Shown here one piece after another: positions 26,501 through 39,119 of a stretch of DNA of 64,000 bases. The notes under the pieces are model-generated. The model did no database searches and had not been told where the DNA came from. It saw only the letters and a list, made by a program, of their open reading frames with translations. The stretch spans positions 11,594,065 through 11,658,064 of the forward strand of contig CM024171.1 of assembly GCA_013433145.1 (NCBI GenBank). Direction: 5' to 3'. A program made the translations under genes and the position numbers. How positions within the stretch are numbered: the stretch's first letter is position 1; the number at the start of each line of letters is the position of its first letter. Source of the DNA: Ascaris suum. Its lineage: Eukaryota; Nematoda; Chromadorea; Rhabditida; Ascarididae.

Positions 26501-27708
26501 AAAAGAGCGTTGCCTTCAAATATCCGTGATATGCAAGAAGGCATTATTCAGTGTTCCCTTGATAAATCGTTTGGTTAGACGTTGAGCTGCTTTCCTCTCA
26601 ACTCGTATCAAGTCCTAATGTTTCTTGCTTCCGACGAGGCTTAGCCGAAATTACTCCCCACCAGCTTGCCCAATATAGTTTGATTTCTTCCATTTACTGT
26701 TTTCATTAGTTTGGCCTGAGATGTTTGTGATTTCACTATGATCTTTTTCAGTTTTCGCGCCTCATTAAGCATCATCATATTTTCATTCCTTAATTCGTTT
26801 GTTTTTAATTCACCATTGATTATTTTGTTCCTCGGAGAATTCCTGTGCGCTTTCTTTTTTTAAATTTTCACCATGCTCGTCTGTCTAATTCCAACTAGAC
26901 GATCAGTGAGCGTAATCTCTGTCAAACGCCATCAAAGTGAATTTTGTTCCGAGCGACCAAATGTCAAGAGAATTTTGAAAACATACATGCTATAAAATTT
27001 ACATGGGGACTTTCGCATAAGATAAGGTTCGACCGCTCCCAAAACTGAATTTCTCTTGGCTATTTCGAAGACCACCTTTATCGCACTGACTATATGATAC
27101 TCTGTTAAGCATACCTAAATGAAGCTAGCCTTCGAAATTCTGCAATTGAATCATACTGAGCTCAACGAAAAGCAATCCATAATTGCCTAAAATGGAGAAG
27201 CTAGTTTTCAAGTAAGATTCAGCAGAAGGTCACTCACTTCTTCAAGCATAAAATTTTCCCCATCGGAATTAATTACAGCTGAAGAAATTTACCAGGGCAT
27301 CCTGCATAACATGCGCTCATTCATTTCGATCGATACAATTTAATTTCTTTCAAATTTAAACCGGGTATAATTTAAATCCTCTGACCTATATGAGACGCCA
27401 TTAATAGCAGCAATTATGTAAATACAATAATTCATGCTGAATATTCGAAAGGGCCAATATTTTAGTGCAAAGTTGAATTAAAAGATGAACGTTGTTGCGA
27501 CCTTCCAGCTAAATCATCGCACGGACGGACAAGACACACATACTTTAGCATATAAACATGAAGTTAGTATAGTGCTCATTGCACATGCAAATTTACGAAT
27601 GCACAACACATAAACATTAATAATTTCCGAGCTGTAGAGTTGGTGTTTAGATTCATAGATTAACGATAATGATAAACTTACAACGAACAGAAGTGAAAGT
27701 CGACCCAT
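20545..27708 (-). pseudogene. Secreted proline-rich protein, copy B (frameshifted in exon 2)
   Basis: Exons on the minus strand: 27708-27682, 24752-23835, 23537-23458, 22950-22880, 21424-21328 and 20826-20545. The start MGRLSLLFV joins VLVVLQVVAPQD to form a signal peptide, followed by DCRCKFCHCVKP and a repeat of PPPDHK and PPHK units. Exon 3 reads WAVAKIRAKSLLIPL, exon 4 IDRRLELFGLGNLKNK, exon 5 VVVKIGANCCPKVLQ, and exon 6 is the acidic tail ending NDVKNT. Exon 2 is 918 bases, one short of the phase the model needs. The fault is visible near 24140-24170, where irregular 16- and 10-base pieces replace a normal unit, after which the frame reads SHHQTT-like residues instead of PPPDHK. All other exons are open with intact splice sites, so the damage may be recent or an assembly error. 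Confidence 0.65.
23897..24650 (-). repeat. Coding minisatellite, copy B
   Basis: Mixed 18- and 12-base units encode PPPDHK and PPHK on the minus strand, with a block of KPPPDQ/KPPPGQ units (about 24410-24600) that resembles copy A. A duplicated 12-unit block is evident around 24350-24590. An irregular stretch at 24140-24170 breaks the frame. Confidence 0.88.
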
Positions 27709-29148
27709 TTTGTTTGATAACCGTTCACGGGTGAACGCTGTACAACAAGCGCTACATAGCTCTCGCTTTAATACTCGAAGAGAGGTGCATTCAGCACCAT
27801 TCACTAATATCAAACAATAGACGCTCACATTCGAATCTTATAGCCAAAACAATAGCAGCAATTATACAAACACAATAGCTTATGCGAAATGTTGAAAAGA
27901 GCCAATTTTTAGTGCAAAGTCGAATTAAAAGAATTCAATGTTGAATTGGATACACCGGAAACACCTATTCCATTGAGGCGGAATGAATAATCATCCTTCC
28001 CGAACTTGCACCAATAACGATCGAAGGTTAACGATTATTGCAGTTTACATGAATAAATTGATTTTAAAGAATATTTATTTGTGCGATAAGGAAATCAATT
28101 TTTACTTGAATTTTAACATTACATCCGCAAAAATTCCAACACTGCACCGGTATGAATTTAAATAAAGCTTAGTTGCGATCGTTTATTTTCCTGTGTAATT
28201 TTTTCTTATTTTAGGTTTGTTAAAATATATTGAAATATTCCTTTTCCTTTTGCACGAAAATTTAACTGTTATTATTTTCGAATTGAATTTCACAGCAGCA
28301 GTTTTCCAATATGAATTCCAGTAGGTCCTTTTCTAGATTGCTCCAATGCGATTCGAAGAAAAGGAACGAGCCTACTCGTCCATAATTGCTTTGAATTACT
28401 AAAGAAAATCAAGTTTTGGTGTAAAAGACTCGTGTATTGTTTAGAGACATTCGCTAGAATCACCTTGCGCATCTCTTGTCTAAACGAAAATTGATAAAAT
28501 CGTTTATTTTAAGTTTTGAAACTGCTACATCTACTGTAGCCTGCCCAATAGTTTGGTCTCATGGGTAAGCGGTCATGGGATGAGAATATCCGAACGCCAT
28601 ACGTACCATACTTGTTCAATAGCTAAGAATCAAACGTAATTCTGTTGTGCTTCACACACGCTACCATCTTCCCGTTTATTAGCGAAAACACGGATGAAGG
28701 AACGATGGTAATGATGGTTCCCGGAAGAAAATCCCTCCACCTCATAACTAAATGGGGTCCTTCGCCTGACGCCGAAATTCGGTAGGAACCAACTGTGTTT
28801 CAGGAATCTCGGTCAACACCCGAGATTCCTGAAAAGTTAAAGCCAAATTTCGGTCGCCCAAAAGGAAAGAAAACGTTGTCATCAGCAGAGATGTCTTGTC
28901 GTGTGACTAGTTCAGTAACACTGCATATTTATATCCGAACGAAAACAACACAAATAGGGAAAAATAATCAACTGAGACGCATATGTTGAAGGGTAGGCCA
29001 GCAGCATAAGCTTCACAGTCAAACGGTGAATTCTTAACATCGTAGCAGTGAAGCCTTGAAGGATCGTTTGAAAAAGCAGATTAAGCAGCGATATCTTAGA
29101 AAAATTTAAAAGAATGCGAGGCTGAATTTATCAATGGTGACACGTAAC

Positions 29149-29667
29149 CTGCAGTCTCCTCTTCGATTAAACTGTTTCATTATTGTCAAACTCCGACATC
29201 TGCACTACAGCGACCAGTCTCCTTGCTTAATGATTATTCCTCTATCGCTCAGCGGAACTGCGCCCATGAGGTCGTCGGTTTATTGTCTAACTAATACAGA
29301 AGATCATAAGCTGTTTTACCCTTTCGTCAACGTTATCTCAACGACTATTCCGCTCAGGGGCGTCATTTTTTCTTTAGAATATTGGAAATTTTGTGCTTTC
29401 CATAAGTATACACTTTGGTGGGAGTTGGTGTACTGCAAGCGGGTGAAAAGAGTAATATATGCCATTTTTTACTTAAGGGTTTCCGTGCATGGCAAATCTC
29501 AATGAGCGGAGTTGCACAAGTGCAGGTAGTATCAAATTGGAGCATGAGGTGAAATCATTCCAAACAATGCGAATATTCGTCGAGAGGACTACAAAGTGTG
29601 GTGCAAAGAGAGTGTATATATTTTCTTTGCAAATATATAGATGACGAAATTTGCCGTGGGTTGCAAG
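29149..29667. other. Unassigned interval
   Basis: No supported gene. The phrase around 29300-29340 (GATCATAAGCTGTTTTACCC) recurs with changes at about 33636-33672, so similar sequence flanks both ends of the satellite that lies between. An open frame at 29134-29505 starts inside the end of unit B and has no conserved partner. Confidence 0.4.
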
Positions 29668-29747
29668 CGTTGAATGGCGCAGTCGGCTACGCGTGGACTG
29701 GGACAAAGTACAATAACGGGAGAAGGGTTCGATTCCGCGCTGTGCCT
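29668..29747 (+). other. tRNA-like Pol III promoter head (possible SINE)
   Basis: A good A-box (TGGCGCAGTCGG at 29675) and a perfect B-box (GGTTCGATTCC at 29726-29736) stand about 52 bases apart, as in a tRNA gene. The would-be acceptor stem (CGTTGAA against CTGTGCC) does not pair and the T stem has a mismatch. It is therefore not a functional tRNA but a decayed tRNA or the head of a tRNA-derived SINE. Confidence 0.5.
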
Positions 29748-29764
29748 GTTTCAGTTTCTGTGTG

Positions 29765-32700
29765 ATATAGCGGTGAGTGGATCAAGATCAAGATAGATCA
29801 AAAGAAAGTAAGAAGAAGTGAAGACAGATCAAAGTGAAGACCAAAACCAAGGTCGGTCGGAGCCAAGCCAGATCAGAACGAAAATAGATCAAAATGAAGA
29901 TAGAACAAAGTGAAGGGGCATGGGAACCTTTTGGTCTTCACTTACACGGACCTTCGTTTTGGTCTATCTTCATTTGGATCCTCATTTTCATGGATCTTCA
30001 TTTTCATTTTCACTTCGACAATTATGATCTATCCCCGTTTTCGTCTATCTCCATTTTTCTCTGTATTCATTTTCGTCTTCATTTTGATCTGTCTTCACTT
30101 TGGTCTACGTTCATTTTGATCTGTCCTCGTTTTGGTCTAGCTGGTTTTGATCTCCCTTCGTTTTGATGCACCCTCATTTTGATATATCTTCATTTTAATC
30201 TTCGTTTTGGCCGCTTTGATCTGCCTTGATTTTCGTCTGTCTTCATTTTGATCTACCTTCATTTTGCCCTTGATTTTGATCCATGTGCATTTTGATCTCC
30301 CTCCATTATGAACTATCTTCGTTTTGATCTATCTGCATATTGATCTCCCCTCAAGTTGATCCTCGTTTTGATCGATCTTCATTTTGATCTCTGTTTTGAC
30401 CGTTTTGATCTGCCTTGATTTTCACCTGTCTTCCTTTTCCTCTTCATTTTGATCCATCGCACCCTCATCTCCCTCCGTTTTGAACCCCATCTTGATCGAT
30501 CCTCATTTTCATCTACTTTGATCCACCTTCTCATTTTGATCCACGCTCATACTTCGATCTAAATTCATGTTTTGAACTGCTTGGTACTATGACCTACCTT
30601 CACATTTTCATTTACGCCGATACTTTAATGTACCTTCATAATTTGATATGAGAGCAGGTCAAAGCATCCGAGATCAAAATGCGAAGGTATATAAGGGTAG
30701 ATAAAAATATGAAGTCAGATCAATTTATCGAAGTAGATCAAAGCGTGAGGTTAGATCAACGTATCAAAGTAGATCACACAGTGAGGGTAGATCACTATGG
30801 TAGATCAATGCATCAGTGGATGCATCAGTGCATCAGATGCATCAGTGAGGGTAGATCAATGCATAGAGTAGATCAAAATGTGGAGGTAGATCAAAGTAGA
30901 TCAAAACATGCAGGTACATCAGTGTATGAGAGTGAGTCGGATTGTGAAGGTAGATCAAAGTATCAAAGTAGATCAGAATGTGACAGCAGATCGAAATATC
31001 AAAGTAGACCGAATATGGACGTAGATCAGTGTTAAAGTATATCAAAATGTGAGGGTAGATGAAAGTAGATCAAAATACGAAGGTAGATGAAAATATGAAT
31101 GCAGTTCAACGTATCAGAGTAGATCAAAATGTGGGGGTAGGTCAAAGTATCAAAGTAGGTCACATTGGGAGGGTAGACCAAAGGGGACTAAATTATGAAG
31201 GTAGCTTAAAATGTCAATGTAAATCAAGATATGAGGGTAGCTCGAAGTATATCGAAATATGAAGGTAGGTCACAATATGCATGCAGATCAGTGCATCAGA
31301 GTAGATCAAAATGTGAGGATAGATCAAAATGTCACAGTAGAACGCTGTATCAAAGCAGATCAAAGTGTGAAGGCACGTCAACTCTCAAGGTAGATCAGAA
31401 TGTCAGGGTAGATAAAATATGAAGGTGGGTCGAAGTGTCAGAACTGATTAAAACGTGAAATCAGACCACGATATGAAAGCAGATCAAAGTATCAAAGTAG
31501 ATCAAAATATGAAGGTATGTCAAAGTATCAAAGGAGATCAAGTGTCAGGGTACATCAAAGTATCAAAGTATATGAAAATGTGAGGGTAGGTCAAAGTAGA
31601 CCAAAACATGCAAGCAGATCAATGTATCAGGGTAGATCAAAATGTGAAGGTAGGTTTAAGTATATGAAAATGTGAGAATGCATCTAAATATCAAAGTAGA
31701 CCAAATGTGAACGTAGATCGAAGTATCAAGGCATATCAAAATGTGAGGGTAGATCAAAGTATCAAAGTAGGTCAAAGTGTGGCTGCAGATCAGTATTTGA
31801 GAGCAGGTCAAAGTGTCAAGGTAGATCAAAATCTGAGGGCAGATAGAAGTAGATCAAAATATGCAGGTTGACCGATCTATCAGAGCGGATCAAAACGTGA
31901 CGGTAGATCAAGTTATCAAGGTATGCCAAACGTGAACGTAGATCAAACTATCAGAGTATATGAAAATGTGAGAATACATCAAAACATCAAAGTAGACGAC
32001 ATGTGAACGTAGATCAAACAATCAGAGTATGTCAAAATGTGAGGGTAGATGAAAGCAGATCAAAATACGAAGGTAGATCACAATATGAAGGTAGATCAAT
32101 GTATCAAAGTGGATCAAAGTCTAGAGGTAGGTCAAAGTATCAAACTACGTCGGAGTCTGACAATAGATCAGTGTATCAAAGCAGATCGAAGTGTCAAGGT
32201 AGATTAAAGTATCAAAATAGGTCACAGTGTGAGGGTAGACCAAAGGGACGAAATTGCGAAGGTAGATCAAAGTATCAATGTAGATCAAAATATGAGGGTA
32301 GATCGAAGCTGACCAAAATATGGAGGTTGAATAATATATCAGAGTAGAACAACATCTGAAGGCAGGTGAAAGTATCACAGTTTAAAAAATGTGTGCGTAG
32401 ATCAAAGTACCAAAGCATATCAAAATGTGAGGGTAGGTGAAAGTAGATCAATATACCAAGGCGGATCACAATATGAGCGTTGATCAATGCATCAGAGTAG
32501 ATCAAAACGTGAAGGTAGATCAAAGTGGATGAAAACCTTAGGGAAGATCGAAGCACATCAGAATATGAAGGTATATCAAAGCATCGAAGTAGATCAAGGT
32601 GTCAATTGAGATCAAAATATCAAAGTACATCGCATTGTGGGGGTAGATCAGAGTGGATCAAGATGTGGAGGTAGATCACAATGTGAGGATCGATCAGTGT

Positions 32701-33275
32701 CGAATAGGTCAAAATGTGAAGGTAGGTGAACGCAGATCAAAGTACATGAGAATATTAAGGTAGATCAAGATGTGTAAGTAGATCGAAGCATCAAAGTAGA
32801 TCAAAATGTGATAGTAGAACAAAATATGAAAGTAGGTCAAAATGTGAAGGTAGATCGAAGTATTAAATGGGATCAAAACCTAAATGTCGGTCAAAGTATC
32901 AAAGTATATACTTTGAGGTTTTGATCTGCCTTCACGTTTTGATCTACCTTTACATTTTGATCTCGTTTTGATACTTCGATCTACCCTCACATTTTGATCT
33001 ACTTTGGCAGTTTGATCTTCGTTGACATTTTGATCTTCTTTGATGCTTTGATCTACCTTGGCAATTTGAGGTACGTTCACACTTTGACCTACGTCCACAT
33101 TTTGATCTGCTCTGACATCCTTTACGTAGTTTCATATTTTGATCTGCCTTGATACTTTGGTCTGCCTTCATATCTTCCTTCACATTTTGGTCTACTTCGA
33201 TCTATCTTGATATTTTGTTCTGCTTTGATCTAGCTTCACATTTTGATCCACTTTGCCTTCATGTTTTTGGGTTAC
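29765..33275. repeat. 18-bp GATC-containing satellite with strand switches
   Basis: About 3.5 kb of degenerate 18-base units of the form GTAGATCAAAATGTGAAG or GTAGATCAAAGTATCAAA. The unit reads on the minus strand from 29765 to about 30650, on the plus strand to about 32905, then on the minus strand to 33275. Open frames in it encode 6-residue repeats such as VDQSVR and are by-products of the 18-base period. Confidence 0.9.
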
Positions 33276-34262
33276 CTGTGCAATCATGTGGCGCTTGTTG
33301 TCGGCTATATGCTAGGTGACGAAGAAAACCTTGAATATGAAAATTTTTCTGGAAAATCTTGTACCATTCGACTCGGCAGGGAGATCCTTTGGAAGGATCC
33401 GTAACGTGCGGGGCGCCAGTTTTCCCGTAATTTTTGGAAATAGCATTGCGTGAGTAAATGGAAACAAATGTGAGAGGATCACAGAAACGATTTTACCCTC
33501 TTCCCATAACACCAGCTGCACACGGAAGGCGGGACGTTCAAGGGGGCGGCAGCCCACTGGTGCATCAATCCTTCGAATGATGTTAACTTTATTATGAACG
33601 TTTAGAAGGTTAGAGGGATCTATTTAACGCAGATGATCGTAAGCTATTTCACCCTTTCGTTTACGTTATAGCGCCGAAGGCGCGAGTCTGTTGTATATTG
33701 CTTCTCCTACTGTCTTGCTTTGACTTGGAGAGTGATGTGGTGTGTGGGAAAAGATGCGAGGGGAGGTGCAGCGGCGCGTGCGTTATTGTACGCGTCGCTG
33801 ATTTCTCCTGTGTCATATCTCAACCCGCGATTTACGAATTTTGATCCGGTTTTTTGCAAAATGCTTCGAGTAAGATGTGGAAAGGTGTGATATGTGAATA
33901 AGTGTAACACGCGCTAGTATTATCTCCGAAAATCATACCGGCCATTCGACTCAACCGGGAGTTTCATCTTTTCTGGATGAAGCATCCTTCCGAGAGACCG
34001 CGGTCCTGTGTTTTCCGAGCGTCGGCATAGCAGATGCTCAGAAATTTTGCTCGTTTTTTTGTCTGCGAATAATCTAGTCACTTAGCTGAACAGTAGCCCT
34101 ACAATTAATGAGATGCCAAGACGCTCCTGGCGACCCCTGCAAAGATGGACAAATTGAAGGTTCCCAACCGAAAGCATTCGCATTCGGTGGCATTCAAATC
34201 CAAAACCACCTAAGGCGCCAGCCTAAAACGCACGCGCGTTCATTACTTAACAACGGGTACCA
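33276..34262. other. Unassigned interval right of the satellite
   Basis: No gene is supported. Two similar short passages contain CCATTCGACTC followed by a GGGAG motif (about 33363 and 33942), each near a GGATCC or GGATGAAGC stretch, suggesting an old internal duplication. Confidence 0.4.
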
Positions 34263-34547
34263 ACGTGGAAATCCTTCCGGAGAGATTCGGTCCCTAACAT
34301 TCGATCCATGTGAAACAAAAGAAGTTGTGTAAGGCTGCAAAATGCGTGCAAATTTCCACGTGGAAATCCTTCCGGAGAGATTCGGTCCCTAACATTCGAT
34401 CCATGTGAAACAAAAGAAGTTGTGTAAGGCTGCAAAATGCGTGCAAATTTCCACGTGGAAATCCTTCCGGAGAGATTCGGTCCCTAACATTCGACCCATG
34501 TGAAACAAAAAAAGCTGTCAAGGCTGCAAAATGCATGTAAACTTCTG
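34263..34547. repeat. 95-bp tandem repeat, three copies
   Basis: Units begin at 34263, 34358 and 34453, each with ACGTGGAAATCCTTCCGG. Units one and two are almost identical; the third has several changes and fades near 34545. The junctions create a CCACGTGG palindrome. Minus-strand frames read through the units but show no known domain. Confidence 0.9.
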
Positions 34548-37190
34548 AGCCTCGGCTTTCACAGACAAACTCGGATGCCCGAAAAAAGAGCAAGCGTCTT
34601 CATGTCCACTGAATCCAATAGGCTAAAGCTTCAGTGGTGGTCCCAAAGCTGACATTAATGTGCATGCGCGCATACGCAGATGTGATGCCGGGCACACACG
34701 GATATTCTAGTCGAGCGGAAGTGCAAACAAGCAAACGTGAATTAAAACATTACAAGGATAATATGTTGTATGGAGCCGCCCGCTCTACTCCTTAGCGGGC
34801 ATCCATGTGCCAAACGTCCATCATTTAATAAATCTGACATTTACCTTTGCCCCGAAACTTCGTCTGCACGAAAGAAAAACAGCAACTACTATGAATTCGC
34901 AAATAGGTCAATTAAAAAACTGTCCTAACACCTTACTTTCATCTGCACTGCTTTCGTGCCTGATTGAAAAACACTCATATATCACAGTTTTCATTCACAC
35001 CTACATGGCGTCCAACCTTTTCGTTGCAAAAGCAAGTTGTCAAACTATGATGAATGTCACTCTCCGTGCATCCTACTGATCTGAATGATTTCTCTAAATG
35101 TTGTATGTAAGTATAAAGGGTTTTTCTAGTGTAAAGTGCTTCTTTCATGCATTTTGCCCAATGTAGCAATTGGCGAGCTCTTTCAAAGAGGAGAAACCCT
35201 TCTACTGTTATTTTTTGAGAAATAAATTATAGGACTTTAAAATTAGCGCTTTTTTATAGTATTCAACAATCCATAACTCTTTCTATACTAATATAGTGCA
35301 TTGTAACCTAATTGCGCTTTCTTTCATTTCTCAGCGTACCGATCTGATAGCATAGCTGGTCCACTTGATAGCATATTTCAGTCAAAAACCGGCACTAATA
35401 ACAGTTTTTCAAATACCCCTTTATTTATGCATAATTTGAAACATCGGATTGTTGAAATTTTTCCAACGAATGTGTCGGCAAGCGTTGCATAAATTTATCA
35501 ATTCAGTTTTAAGAATATTAAAACTTTTGCATTGATGCAAACAGTTATATTCCACCGCTGAATTTTTTTTTGAAAGCTTTCAACGAAACTTTTCGAACTT
35601 CGATATTCTACGCTTCTCTCTATAAATTTTGGGTCTAATTTATCGATATGCTATCGAGTAGGTTATTCTAACAGCCACTGCGGGTGAGTGAGGTGGGCTG
35701 GGGTGGGCAAATGGGAGGGAGCAAGGAGATACATGAACTTGTCGTTTTCTGCCATTAGATGTCATTTTTGCAAAGTTTTTTTTATTCTCTTGGTCTTTAG
35801 TGAGGATTATCAATTTCTTTTCTACTCACTGCCCAATGCCCTGAAGGCATAGTTCGCTCTTCCAGGATGTCGTTATCACTTACTCTTGATTTATTGTGAT
35901 CAACACCGATAATTTGATGACGTGCCTCCAGATGATTCTAACTCGAGCTTATTCGCTGTTTCTTTAATGTGTCATATTGGATGATAACACGTAATGGAAT
36001 TTTCGTTTACAAGTTTATACAACATTTGTATTTGCAGTAGGTACTTTCTTTAAAAGTACTCGACGATTTCGTTCTCTAGGTTAACAGTTAGTAATTATTC
36101 TTTTTTTTCTTTGCGTAATTCCGCACTTCCACCGCGCAAAGCTTTTTCTGAATTTCTTTAGCCCATCATTTTCCTTCATTTACGTGCATTTTTTAAATTA
36201 GCCATTAGAATTAATTGTTTAATTGTTAACTTTGTTCAATGCATATCACAGGGTCTTATATACACGAACAAGCGTTAGTATTACAGCTATTGTATGAGAG
36301 CGTTATGAGTGTTCCTACTATGCAACGAAGATATTTCGTGGTGCTTTGTGCTTTTGACCTCTATTTCGGCTTTTTTTCGTCGAATGTTACGTCATCTAAA
36401 TGCAAAAAGTAATTTATCAAAGCGTGAAAGATGTACGTGGAATAAAACTCACAAGCAATACAGGCCTGTTACAACGCCAGTAATACTAAAGCAGTAAGTA
36501 GAACAACCACAAATATAAGAAACGACAAGGATTTGGGGGGCAGGTGGCGCGACATGAACGGAACACACTATGGGCGCTATGAAGCGGCTTTATAAATGAA
36601 GGACCTGTATCAGTTATGGCAGTGTTTGATATACGAGGTTTAAAACAATCACTATCACAAGGAACGAGAAGTCGGGCGATTGCGTTTGTACCGACCACCT
36701 GGTTATCTGAAGAATAACAAATTACCACTGCCTAACACATGCGGGTTTGCAGTTGTTTACCGCAGATTGCTTTTCTTGGGTCGCCGGTATTTCCTTATAC
36801 TTCCTTTTTATCCTCTTCAACTTCTCTGTTGCACTCGAAACTGCTCGAGACCTTCAGCAGTAAACGACATACAAACGTACTTAATAAGTAAACTGGCCAG
36901 CTTTAAAGAGGGCTCGTCCACTTGCACTCCTCCTTTTCTCAGCGAATCTGTAGCAACCACGCGGTTGGTTCGTCCCAAGCTTGTTCACAACGCTGGCTTG
37001 ACCCTTCTCACCTCTGCGATCGTCCGACACCTCAAACTTTGGTAACTGAGACCATTGTACTTCTACACGACATCAAAACCCGACCTAACTAAGAAACGAG
37101 CATAAGAACATCATAAAACATGACTTGTGATAGTAAGGTGGCATTTTGTTGAAGCGCTAACGAACAAGAGATGAACGGTGTGGGTATACT
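34548..37190. other. AT-rich interval without a supported gene
   Basis: I see no conserved exon, RNA or element. A plus-strand open frame at 36680-37045 (121 residues) has no copy elsewhere in the window and no recognisable motif. Short open frames near 34807-35079 and 36309-36497 are equally unsupported. Confidence 0.45.
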
Positions 37191-39087
37191 TAGCCACAAG
37201 CGCACGCGCACAGCAGAGACGGAGAGAGACCGCGCGCGTCCTCGGAGAGCGGTGCGGTAGTGGTCACTCGGCAATAAAAATGTAGCAGTAAATACGAAAA
37301 TATGCCGTAAGGAAACAAAATTCGAAAGACGGGTTTCAACACACTTAAAGAGCATTGAATGCTCTATCAGAATCATTAATAAGCTGAGACAAAAACAGGA
37401 ACTTTTCTATAAGATCAACTTCTTATGCGACGCTCAATTGCCATAAATTTCAGTGTCGCGTTATGCATTATCTTATGCGTTATTCTCGTGCATTCGTGAC
37501 ACTGTTTTCTTATTGGTGAACTGAATTCATGAAACAACCCTCGACAGTTTAATGAAATGACCCAGTCGTTCTTAAGTTGCATTGAACTCGCTGTGGCTCT
37601 TCATGATTGGATCTTTCATGCGATTGTTATATGCAGCGGTTATGGATTCTTCACTTCGACAGTTCCAAATTTCCATCATTTCATTTCTTTCCCATATAGG
37701 CATACCGATAGCGGGCATTGTAAGTTCGTTTGATGGTAAAAAGGCCAATCGACGCTTTCAGCGTCTAGTTAGTTGCACTGACATAGTTTGATTGCATGCA
37801 GCATTTGCTCTCCGACATAGACAATTCACGATTGTGAAGGAAAAAACAGCTCAAAGGCGACATGCTCCCAACTCGAAGAACTGCGAATAACATGGCAAGC
37901 GACCACAGGTGATTACAAAGCAGGAAACCTTCAATCTAAGCAGTCATTTGAAGTTGCCCAACTTTAGCCAAAGAAGCCAATTCATAAGATGTGGAGGAGG
38001 TGGTAAAGAAGATGCGGCTATCAAGAGCACTCGTTTCGAACCACTAATATAGAATGGCTGAATAACGTTTAGAAGAAGTACTTGCCTCATGTACAAATCA
38101 CCTGTCCACCGACTCGTGTTCACTCCAAGTCGATCAAGAAACCAGGAGAATGAGCGACGGTGCAGTCAGAGGTGATGGCAGTTGTTTTTACACCCAGCAT
38201 CATGGTAAGCAGTTTCTTCCATCCGAAGCGTTCCAAGGGCACAGCCTGTCGAAACAAAACCTGCGCATTCAACAGTGCAACCTATTATTAAGTCGACTGA
38301 AGGGTCGGAAGCTTGTTAACGGCATAAGCCGCGTGTAGTGCTCAACATTCAGAAAGTTAATGGGCAACGCATTTTTGCACAGTGCCGTTAGGATGTTAAG
38401 GGCTGCTCCAAGCATGCTTATTTCGCACAAGAAAGGCTCCTAGAAATGGAATGTGGCGTTAGGATTAGATAGCGAGCGATTCATTTCGACCTTTCAGAGC
38501 ACTCGCGTGTTGCATCAAGGGAACGGGACATCATCACTCAAATATCCGATCATTCTCATCACCTTCACATATCGCAGAAGAGTGAGCTTTGGATAGTTAT
38601 CGTCTTGAATGTTACAAAACAATTCACTGCTTCAGAGGAATCCCTAAACAATGCTTTAAAATGAGAGTCCAGGTCATAAATGAGTGTGAGTAGATCTCAG
38701 AGATGTTCATATCCACGGCCACGTATAACAGTGTCGGCGAAGTGCTGTATTGGAAACGGGACACAGCGCTGAACACTGTGGATACTATGCGTTGGGGAGC
38801 CGACAGTGACTCAATGGCTGCAGCGCTATGCTTCGACTTAGACATCTATATGCGCACTGCGACGGATGGAGTCTAGCAGGGCTACTTTACTTTGAATACT
38901 TTAAACAGCCGTGATTTCGTCGATTTCATCGTTCCTTCCATCGATGCAGCTGGCAACTCTTCCATCTATAGCGATCCTGAGCCCTCCGCATCCAAGTAAA
39001 TACGTACAGGCGCCTCAGCGGGTCTTCCCCCCTTTGTTGCGGCCTGCCGCGTGATCGTTTTACGTCTCTTGGTTACCACTAGAAGAT
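37191..39087. repeat. Large inverted repeat, right arm
   Basis: Reverse complement of 1-1920. The arms are about 35 kb apart. At 37191-37430 it holds an inverted copy of the GC-rich block that also stands at 1660-1920 and 40270-40507. That places outward-facing copies of the block on both sides of the LINE remnant at 39120-39960. Confidence 0.85.
38701..38999 (+). pseudogene. Second copy of the duplicated candidate exon
   Basis: Preceded by the acceptor GATCTCAG and ending in TAA at 38997-38999. Compared with 90-386 it keeps a longer consistent frame at the start (VGEVLYWKRDTALNTVD) but has an in-frame TAG at about 38874, where the other copy has a tryptophan codon. Both copies end in the same residues, DFVDFIVPSIDAAG to SASK. 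It is decayed and of unknown function. Confidence 0.35.
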
Positions 39088-39119
39088 TTACTTAGTGCAT
39101 CTATAGTCATTTAACCTGA

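Larger units (their letters stand above)
19655..29148. repeat. Segmental duplication unit B
   Basis: Homologous in the same orientation to 43812-53368 (unit C) along its full length and to unit A from 20095. B and C share their left 430 bases, which A lacks. Downstream flanks of the unit differ from those of A and C, so the duplication boundary on this side is near 29148. Confidence 0.9.

Noticed and set aside
29668..29747. Functional tRNA gene
   Set aside because: A and B boxes are present but the acceptor stem does not pair.
30679..33183. Open frames of about 60-118 residues with VDQ or SRSKYEG repeats
   Set aside because: Read-through of the 18-base satellite; they occur on both strands and none has a start context or domain.
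34263..34547. CRISPR-like array
   Set aside because: The whole 95-base unit repeats with no unique spacers, and the genome is eukaryotic.
36680..37045. 121-residue plus-strand open frame as a gene
   Set aside because: No domain, no second copy, no clear start or splice support.
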